Part shown: one piece after another, positions 1 to 4,999 of the stretch | Position numbering within the stretch: position 1 is the first letter of the stretch | How the letters are laid out: each line of letters begins with the position of its first letter | Assembly: GCA_900546385.1 (NCBI GenBank) | Contig: URCT01000112.1 | Coordinates: 1 to 8,005 of the forward strand | Reading direction: 5' to 3' | Length of the DNA: 8,005 nt | From: an uncultured Eubacteriales bacterium | GTDB lineage: Bacteria; Bacillota; Clostridia; Oscillospirales; CAG-382 | The notes under the pieces: generated by a model | What the model was told of the DNA's origin: nothing | What the model saw: the letters and a program-made list of their open reading frames with translations, nothing else | The model's database searches: none | Position numbers and translations under genes: made by a program

Positions 1-26
1 GAGCCGGTAACAGCAAATCCTAACAT
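1..26 (-). CDS. dpaB: Dipicolinate synthase subunit B, N-terminal codons only (partial)
   Basis: Only the first eight complete codons are inside the window, reading MLGFAVTG, and the next two bases (TC) would allow Ser. The gene runs off the left edge. The identification rests on two things. It is the gene directly behind dpaA, where dpaB (spoVFB) normally lies, and its start resembles the GF-x-x-TGS opening of the flavoprotein-like DpaB family. A good ribosome binding site, AAAGGAG at 42-36 on the minus strand, sits 9 bases before the ATG. The ATG overlaps the end of dpaA by 7 bases (ATGTTAG), which suggests translational coupling. In known systems DpaA and DpaB together make dipicolinic acid in the mother cell. 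With so few residues visible, the product name is an inference from context. Confidence 0.75.
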
Positions 27-925
27 GTTTCATCACTCCTTTCGGCTAAAACGGTAAGTACCGTATCGGCGACGATTTTTCCGGCCGAAACCGGGAACAC
101 TTTGCCCGGCAGTCCCAACGCCCAAAGCGTTTTGATGTCGACGGCTTTGGCGGCTTCAAAATCCACACCACCCGGCTTTGAAGCAAGGTCGATGACAAGT
201 GCGTCCTTCTTTACGTGTGCAAGCACCTGTGCATCCACCACCGGCTTTGGCACGGTATTGATAATCAAGCGACAGTCACCGGCGACAGTCGCGATACAAT
301 CGGTATATACCGGCGTACAGCCGGCAATACCGGCCATAACCAAATCTTCGCTTTTGCGTGCCGAGGCATACACCTTGGCACCGAACGCTAAAAGCAGTCG
401 ACACAAAACCTTGCCGATCCGGCCGTAACCGACCACAAGCACCGGCAGTCCCGCAAGCGTGACCGGCAGTTCATGCATGGCAATGCCAAGTGCCGCTTCG
501 GCGGTCGGAACGGCGTTGGCTGTCTGAAAATCGGCGCGTGCGGCATAGTTTATGGCCATTACGCCGCATGGCACGTGCTTTTCCATTTTGAAACAGCCGC
601 CGCCATATACGATAAGCGTATCGCGTGACACGTGTGTAAAAACTTCATCTAACAGAATGCATTTTGTATGAAGCGGAGCTTGAACGGTAATGCCGTCGCA
701 GGTCGCCGGCAGTGGAAGAACCACCACATCGGCAAGCGAAAGCGCGTCTTCAAGCGTATCGCATCGCGTGGCAAGGCCGACGCTTCCTTTATAGGTATCA
801 AAGCCGAACAAGGCGCATTCATGGCCTTCTTCGGCAAGAACGGCGGCGGCATGGACAAGACGCCGGTCGCCGCCGACAAAGGCGATTTTCAAGAGTTTTT
901 TTGTCATAACTCTGCGGTTTCGCAT
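20..925 (-). CDS. dpaA: Dipicolinate synthase subunit A
   Basis: This is a complete 301-residue protein, the usual size for DpaA (SpoVFA). In the family, DpaA works with DpaB on the tetrahydrodipicolinate branch of lysine synthesis to form dipicolinic acid, the calcium chelator of the spore core. It acts in the mother cell late in sporulation. An N-terminal Rossmann-like segment starts at KIAFVGGD (about residues 13-20). A second, clear NAD(P)-binding motif GYGRIGK lies at 166-172. The conserved C-terminal stretch DLASKPGG (246-253) and ALGLPGKV (269-276) is typical of the family. I chose the ATG at 925 because AAAGG at 936-932 is 6 bases upstream. The internal ATG at 907 (MTKKLLKIAF) starts nearer the conserved region but has no clear ribosome binding site. 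It is transcribed divergently from phoH, with dpaB immediately downstream. A sigma-K-like promoter is proposed upstream. Confidence 0.93.
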   Translation of the reverse strand: MRNRRVMTKKLLKIAFVGGDRRLVHAAAVLAEEGHECALFGFDTYKGSVGLATRCDTLEDALSLADVVVLPLPATCDGITVQAPLHTKCILLDEVFTHVSRDTLIVYGGGCFKMEKHVPCGVMAINYAARADFQTANAVPTAEAALGIAMHELPVTLAGLPVLVVGYGRIGKVLCRLLLAFGAKVYASARKSEDLVMAGIAGCTPVYTDCIATVAGDCRLIINTVPKPVVDAQVLAHVKKDALVIDLASKPGGVDFEAAKAVDIKTLWALGLPGKVFPVSAGKIVADTVLTVLAERSDETC

Positions 926-967
926 TCCCCACCTTTCTTCGACGCATGAAAAAATCCGCGTCCTTTA

Positions 968-996
968 CAGCATATGTTTTGGCACTCCGTCCGGTG
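968..996 (-). promoter_or_regulatory. Candidate sigma-K-type promoter for dpaA-dpaB
   Basis: On the minus strand CACC (996-993) is followed after 16 bases by CATATGCTG (976-968). The Bacillus sigma-K consensus is [AC]AC[AC], a spacer of about 16 bases, then CATAnnnTA. The match is full at -35 and misses one base (final G for A) at -10. The position, about 43 bases before the dpaA start codon, is suitable. The dpa (spoVF) operon is known to be sigma-K dependent in Bacillus, which makes the match more credible. The motif is short and AT-poor flanks give little extra support, so this remains a prediction. Confidence 0.42.
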
Positions 997-1062
997 CGTG
1001 CGCTCAAACCGGTCTGGAAGCAAGCTTTTTTCGGTTTCGGCACATAAATTTCAAAAAAAACA

Positions 1063-1091
1063 TTGAAAATATACGATATGTATTGTATAAT
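1063..1091 (+). promoter_or_regulatory. Sigma-A-type promoter for the phoH-mutS2 operon
   Basis: TTGAAA at 1063-1068 and a perfect TATAAT at 1086-1091 are separated by exactly 17 bases. This is an almost ideal vegetative promoter (11 of 12 consensus positions). The upstream flank is A-rich (1046-1060). Transcription would start near 1098, giving a leader of about 45 bases before the phoH ATG at 1143. It is the only strong promoter I see on the plus strand, and the five genes downstream are closely packed. It therefore probably drives the whole run. Confidence 0.85.
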
Positions 1092-1142
1092 ATTTGTGTT
1101 ATGGTATGCCTATTTACCTTCTTTACCGGAAAGGACTTCCCT

Positions 1143-2141
1143 ATGGCAGAAAAACTCATCAAAATTTCCTCCGCTGAACGCCGGGCAGGCGTTTTCGGAA
1201 GCTTTGATTCCAACACGCGTTTAATCGAAAGCGAATTCGGCGTGCAGCTTTTCGAATGCTCCGACGGCATTAAAATCCTCGGCGACGAACTGCATGACAT
1301 CGAAAATGCGGCAAACGCCATCGAATATCTTCTCAAAATGAACGAACGCGGCGAAACCTTAAACGAGCAGACCGTGCGCTATGTCATCGGCATGGTCGGT
1401 GCCGGCAGTGCCGGTGCGCTGCAAAGTCTTGACGGCGACTGCATCTGCATCACCTCGCGCGGCAAACCGATCAAAGCCAAGACCGTCGGGCAAAAGAGCT
1501 ATTTGGATTCGATTGCCTCCAACACCGTCACCATTGCCGTGGGACCTGCCGGAACGGGAAAAACGTTTCTTGCCGTTGCCATGGCGGTCAACGCCCTGCG
1601 CGCAAAGCAAGTCAACCGCATTATTTTAACGCGGCCGGCCGTCGAAGCCGGTGAGCGGCTCGGCTTTCTGCCGGGCGATTTGCAGAGTAAAATCGACCCG
1701 TACCTGCGGCCGCTGTATGACGCGCTTTTTGAAATGCTCGGCATGGAGGGATACACACGAAACGTCGAAAAAGGTGCGATTGAGATTGCGCCGCTTGCCT
1801 ATATGCGCGGCCGGACGCTCGACGATTCCTTTATCATTTTGGATGAAGCGCAAAACACCACGCCCGAACAGATGAAGATGTTTTTGACGCGTCTTGGTTT
1901 CGGCTCCAAAGCCGTCGTGACCGGCGACATCACGCAGATCGATCTGCCGCGCGGCACAAAAAGCGGACTTGCCGAAGCGGTGGAGGTTTTGAAGGATGTT
2001 CCGGATATCGCGGTTCACCATCTGTCCGACCGCGACATTGTGCGGCATTCGCTTGTTCAGAAAATCATCCGCGCTTATGAAAAATATGAAAATGCATCCG
2101 CCGAAAAAGCACCGAAAATGCAAAAAACAAACGACAACTAA
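1143..2141 (+). CDS. phoH: PhoH family ATPase
   Basis: This 332-residue cytoplasmic protein belongs to the PhoH (PhoH/YbeZ) family of P-loop ATPases related to the nucleotide-binding half of superfamily 1 helicases. Its N-terminal about 110 residues are the KH-like region of long PhoH proteins. Walker A is GPAGTGKT at 134-141 and Walker B IILDEAQN at 231-238. The family-specific RPAVEAGERLGFLPGDLQ lies at 164-181, and VVTGDITQIDLP at 258-269. The length matches Bacillus PhoH. I chose ATG 1143 because AAAGGA (1130-1135) lies 7 bases upstream. The longer in-frame TTG start at 1083 falls inside the -10 box and would not be transcribed. The family is linked to RNA metabolism mainly through its constant association with ybeY, also seen here 10 bases downstream. 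The exact reaction in the cell is not settled. Confidence 0.96.
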   Translation: MAEKLIKISSAERRAGVFGSFDSNTRLIESEFGVQLFECSDGIKILGDELHDIENAANAIEYLLKMNERGETLNEQTVRYVIGMVGAGSAGALQSLDGDCICITSRGKPIKAKTVGQKSYLDSIASNTVTIAVGPAGTGKTFLAVAMAVNALRAKQVNRIILTRPAVEAGERLGFLPGDLQSKIDPYLRPLYDALFEMLGMEGYTRNVEKGAIEIAPLAYMRGRTLDDSFIILDEAQNTTPEQMKMFLTRLGFGSKAVVTGDITQIDLPRGTKSGLAEAVEVLKDVPDIAVHHLSDRDIVRHSLVQKIIRAYEKYENASAEKAPKMQKTNDN

Positions 2142-2151
2142 GGAGAACGCC

Positions 2152-3564
2152 ATGAAACACACGATATACACCCAAAACAAGCAGGACAAAATCGAATTGA
2201 CGCCGGCACTGCGTGCGCTTGCCAAAAAAGTCATCTGTGCCGCGCTCGACGATCAAGAGATTGATTTTCCCTGCGAAATCTCCCTCACCTTCGTTGACAA
2301 CGACGAAATCCATGCGCTTAACAAGGAATACCGCGGCAAGGACTCGCCCACCGATGTGCTTTCCTTCCCGATGTTTGAAAACGGCGAGATCGAATACGAC
2401 GACGAGACCGGCGAACCGTGTGCCTTGGGCGACATTGTCATTTCGCTTGAACGCGCCGATGCGCAAGCCAAGGAATACGGACATTCGCTCGAACGTGAGG
2501 TCGGCTTTTTATGCGTGCATTCCGTTTTGCACCTCCTCGGCTACGACCATGAGGTGAGCAAAGAAGACGAAGAATACATGAACGATACCTGTGAGGACGT
2601 TCTCGATTCGCTCGGCTTAAAGCGTAGCACCGCGCCGTCGGTAACAACCGAAAGCGGTGAGACCATTCCGGTCAAGGACATGAAAACGGCCTTCATTTCG
2701 ATTGTCGGCCGTCCGAATGTCGGCAAAAGCACGCTGCTCAACGCCATTGTCGGCGAAAAGGTCGCCGCTGTATCCAAAAAGCCGCAGACCACGCGCGACC
2801 GCATTACCGGCATTCACACGGTCGGCTGTGAGCAATATGTGTTTGTGGACACGCCCGGTCTGCACAAGCCGAAAAACAAGCTCGGCGAATACATGGTAAG
2901 TGCCGCCAAAACCGCCATTCCCGACACCGATGCGGTGATTCTTGTGGTCGAAAGCGGCGAAAACATCACGCCTGCCGACCGCGATATCGTTGAGAACTTA
3001 AAGACCTATCACCTGCCGGCAATTTTGGTCATCAACAAAGTGGATATTGCCAAAAAAGACAAGCTGCTTGTCACCATCGACAAGTATTCCAAAATGTTCG
3101 ATTTCAAGTCGATCATTCCGATCAGTGCACTCACCGGAGAGGGCGTGGACATTGTCATGAACGAGTTAAAGCCGTTTTTGCGAAACGAACGCTGGTATTT
3201 TCCGGAGGACATGGTGACCGACCAGACAGTCCGTCAGATTGCCGCCGAAACCATCCGCGAAAAGCTGCTACGCTTACTCGACGAAGAAATTCCGCACGGC
3301 ATTGCCGTCACGGTGGAGGATTACGTCGAAAAGCCGGATATCATCGAGATCCGCGCGGAGATATACTGCGAAAAAGAAGCACACAAAAAAATCATCATCG
3401 GCAAAAACGGCGAGACCTTAAAAAAGGCCGCCACCTATGCGCGTGAGGACATTGAGGCACTTGCCGGGAAAAAGGTCTACTTAAATCTTTGGGTCAAGGT
3501 CAAGGAAAACTGGCGCGACAGCGAACTCAACATGGCGCGTCTCGGCTTCAAAAAAGAGGATTAA
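2152..3564 (+). CDS. YbeY-Era fusion: rRNA maturation endoribonuclease joined to Era GTPase
   Basis: A single 470-residue frame encodes two normally separate proteins. Residues 1-158 are a complete YbeY: RGKDSPTDVLSFP at 61-73 (R61 being the conserved arginine) and the zinc motif H123-x3-H127-x5-H133 in HSVLHLLGYDH. Residues 159-176 are a Ser/Thr/Glu-rich linker. Residues 177-470 are a complete Era: G1 GRPNVGKS (185-192), PQTTRDR (211-217), G3 DTPG (233-236), G4 NKVD (295-298), G5 SAL (325-327) and a C-terminal KH domain with GKNG (417-420). YbeY is a metal-dependent RNase acting in 16S 3'-end maturation and ribosome quality control. Era is a GTPase whose KH domain binds the 16S 3' end. Translation starts at ATG 2152 behind TAAGGAG (2139-2145), which contains the phoH stop codon. 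The internal Met177 codon (2680) has AAGG only 2-3 bases upstream, too close for efficient separate initiation. All catalytic residues are present in both halves. Confidence 0.95.
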   Translation: MKHTIYTQNKQDKIELTPALRALAKKVICAALDDQEIDFPCEISLTFVDNDEIHALNKEYRGKDSPTDVLSFPMFENGEIEYDDETGEPCALGDIVISLERADAQAKEYGHSLEREVGFLCVHSVLHLLGYDHEVSKEDEEYMNDTCEDVLDSLGLKRSTAPSVTTESGETIPVKDMKTAFISIVGRPNVGKSTLLNAIVGEKVAAVSKKPQTTRDRITGIHTVGCEQYVFVDTPGLHKPKNKLGEYMVSAAKTAIPDTDAVILVVESGENITPADRDIVENLKTYHLPAILVINKVDIAKKDKLLVTIDKYSKMFDFKSIIPISALTGEGVDIVMNELKPFLRNERWYFPEDMVTDQTVRQIAAETIREKLLRLLDEEIPHGIAVTVEDYVEKPDIIEIRAEIYCEKEAHKKIIIGKNGETLKKAATYAREDIEALAGKKVYLNLWVKVKENWRDSELNMARLGFKKED

Positions 3565-3567
3565 GCT

Positions 3568-4398
3568 GTGACGGAATTCACCACCGACGCAGTCATCTTG
3601 CGGCAAGCCGATTACAAGGAAAGCGACCGCATTTTGACCGTTTTAACGCCCGAACGCGGCATTATCACGGTCGGTGCGAAGGGCGTGCGCAACATCAAAA
3701 GCAAAAACAGTGCCGCGGTACAGCTGTTTTCGTACAGCGAACTTGAGATTCTGCAGGTCGGTTCACGCTTCACGCTGCGCACAGCGAGCTTAAAAGAGAG
3801 CTTTTTCAATGTCCGCTGTGATCTGCACCGCTATGCCCTTGCCTGCTATTGCACCGACATAACCGCCCACTTCTGCACCGAAGCAAACGATGAGACCGAG
3901 CCGTTCCGGCTGATTCTCAATCTGCTATATGCGCTTTCCGAAGCAAAGGAAAAGCCGTTATGGCAGGTGAAGGCAGCCTTTGAGTTAAAGCTTTGCACGC
4001 TTTGCGGCTTTATGCCGGAGCTTGGCAGCTGTACGGTTTGCGGCAAGCGTACAACAAGCGTCGAATGTCCCGACGAAGCGTTTTTAACCGGCAAAAAATA
4101 CCGCTTTTCGCTTCTTGAGAGCGGACTTGTCTGCAAGGACTGCTATGAAGCATCGCGCACGCTGCCTACTTCCGCCATGCTGTCGGCGGCAGTGCTTCCC
4201 AAGGACCACACCCGACCGCTCTCGTTTGCGGCTCTCACGGCGGCACGCTATGTGGCAATCGCGCCGATTGCACGCTTTTTAAGCTTCCGTCTTGCCGAAG
4301 AGGAAGCCTCCGATTTTTGCGAGCTTGCCGAACACTATCTGCTGTTTCTTGCCGAACGCGGCTTTGAAACCTTAAAATACTACAAATCATTATCGTAA
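3568..4398 (+). CDS. recO: DNA repair protein RecO
   Basis: This 276-residue protein matches RecO in length and layout. It has an N-terminal OB-fold (about 1-80, with TDAVILR and the KESDRILTVLT stretch, then GAKGVRNIKSK at 36-46), followed by a helical and zinc-binding part. In the RecFOR pathway RecO binds single-stranded DNA and SSB, and with RecR loads RecA onto gapped DNA. The likely zinc ligands are C155 and C158 (CTVC) and C189 and C192 (CKDC). An additional pair, C143 and C146, lies just before them. The start is GTG at 3568, since GAGGA (3556-3560) inside the end of the Era coding part lies 7 bases upstream. Only 3 bases separate it from the ybeY-era stop, so translation is probably coupled. 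The era-recO order is the usual Firmicutes arrangement. Confidence 0.95.
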   Translation: MTEFTTDAVILRQADYKESDRILTVLTPERGIITVGAKGVRNIKSKNSAAVQLFSYSELEILQVGSRFTLRTASLKESFFNVRCDLHRYALACYCTDITAHFCTEANDETEPFRLILNLLYALSEAKEKPLWQVKAAFELKLCTLCGFMPELGSCTVCGKRTTSVECPDEAFLTGKKYRFSLLESGLVCKDCYEASRTLPTSAMLSAAVLPKDHTRPLSFAALTAARYVAIAPIARFLSFRLAEEEASDFCELAEHYLLFLAERGFETLKYYKSLS

Positions 4399-4418
4399 AA
4401 TACGAAGGAGTTTGACCC

Positions 4419-4955
4419 ATGAACATATGGCACGACATTGACGAAAAACGCATCCATCCCGAAGATTTTATCTCGGTCATCGAAATCAAAAAAGGAAGCA
4501 AGAAGAAATACGAGCTTGACAAAGAAACCGGCTTCATCATTCTTGACCGCATTCTGTATACCTCTACCCACTATCCGGCCAATTACGGCTTTATTCCGCG
4601 CACGCTTGCCGACGACGGCGACCCGCTCGACGTGCTTGTGTTAAGCAACGAGGAAATCGATCCGCTCGTGCTTGTGCGCTGCTACCCCATCGGCGTTATC
4701 ACCATGCTCGATAACGGCAAAAACGATGAGAAGATCATCGCCATTCCCTACGAAGACCCTATGTTCAACACCTATCTTGACATCACCGACCTGCCGGGGC
4801 ACATTTTTGAGGAAATGCGGCACTTTTTCTCGGTCTACAAGCAGCTTGAGGGCAAAAAGACCGCCGTCAACGAGGTGCAGGGACAGAAGCGTGCCTTGGA
4901 AATTATCCGCAACTGTATTGACAATTACAAAACCATCTACGGGCAGAAATACTAA
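4419..4955 (+). CDS. ppa: Inorganic pyrophosphatase, family I
   Basis: This 178-residue soluble enzyme hydrolyses pyrophosphate to two phosphates, which drives nucleic acid, protein and nucleotide-sugar synthesis forward. It is a family I (Ppa) enzyme. The signature DGDPLDV (66-72) supplies metal-binding aspartates D66, D68 and D71. The other active-site positions of the E. coli enzyme have clear counterparts: E22, K30, R44, Y56, D98, D103, K105, Y140 and K141. Length is in the usual range of about 170-180. ATG 4419 follows AAGGAG (4405-4410) with 8 bases between. The gene lies 20 bases after recO and 44 bases before mutS2, so it is probably in the same transcript. It is unlike the Bacillus family II (PpaC) enzyme, which is manganese-dependent and structurally unrelated. 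Confidence 0.96.
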   Translation: MNIWHDIDEKRIHPEDFISVIEIKKGSKKKYELDKETGFIILDRILYTSTHYPANYGFIPRTLADDGDPLDVLVLSNEEIDPLVLVRCYPIGVITMLDNGKNDEKIIAIPYEDPMFNTYLDITDLPGHIFEEMRHFFSVYKQLEGKKTAVNEVQGQKRALEIIRNCIDNYKTIYGQKY

Positions 4956-4960
4956 AACCT

Positions 4961-4998
4961 GTTTTCCGTTTTGGTTTGTACCGAAAAGCAAGGAAAAC
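4961..4998 (+). promoter_or_regulatory. Imperfect hairpin covering the mutS2 ribosome binding site
   Basis: The 44-base gap between ppa and mutS2 can fold almost completely. GTTTTCC (4961-4967) pairs with GGAAAAC (4992-4998). Above an internal loop, TTTT (4969-4972) pairs with AAAA (4984-4987), and across a one-base bulge GGT (4973-4975) pairs with ACC (4980-4982), closing a TTGT loop. The lower stem includes GGA of the mutS2 Shine-Dalgarno AAGGA (4990-4994). It could lower mutS2 translation when formed, or simply be a processing or stability element. The stem is A/T-rich, so its stability is modest. This is a prediction from pairing only. Confidence 0.35.
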
Positions 4999-4999
4999 T

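Noticed and set aside
991..1012. CCGGT and ACCGG inverted repeat in the dpaA-phoH gap, as an operator or terminator
   Set aside because: Only 5 bp of stem with a 12-base loop and no following T-tract. It is no better than chance in G+C-rich sequence.
1083..1142. A 20-residue longer PhoH starting at TTG 1083
   Set aside because: The TTG overlaps the TATAAT box, so it would not be in the transcript. ATG 1143 has a good ribosome binding site.
926..1142. A possible small RNA or riboswitch in the divergent intergenic region
   Set aside because: Apart from the two promoters and ribosome binding sites I see no conserved aptamer-like stems. The leader before phoH is only about 45 bases.
1626..2234. 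A 202-codon open frame on the minus strand opposite phoH
   Set aside because: It lies entirely opposite conserved coding sequence, has no recognisable motif or good ribosome binding site, and its composition is what the complement of phoH codons gives.
4364..4393. Possible internal promoter before ppa (TTGAAA, 18 bases, CATTAT)
   Set aside because: The -10 matches only 4 of 6 bases, the spacer is not ideal and the region is the A/T-rich end of recO. Chance is a sufficient explanation.
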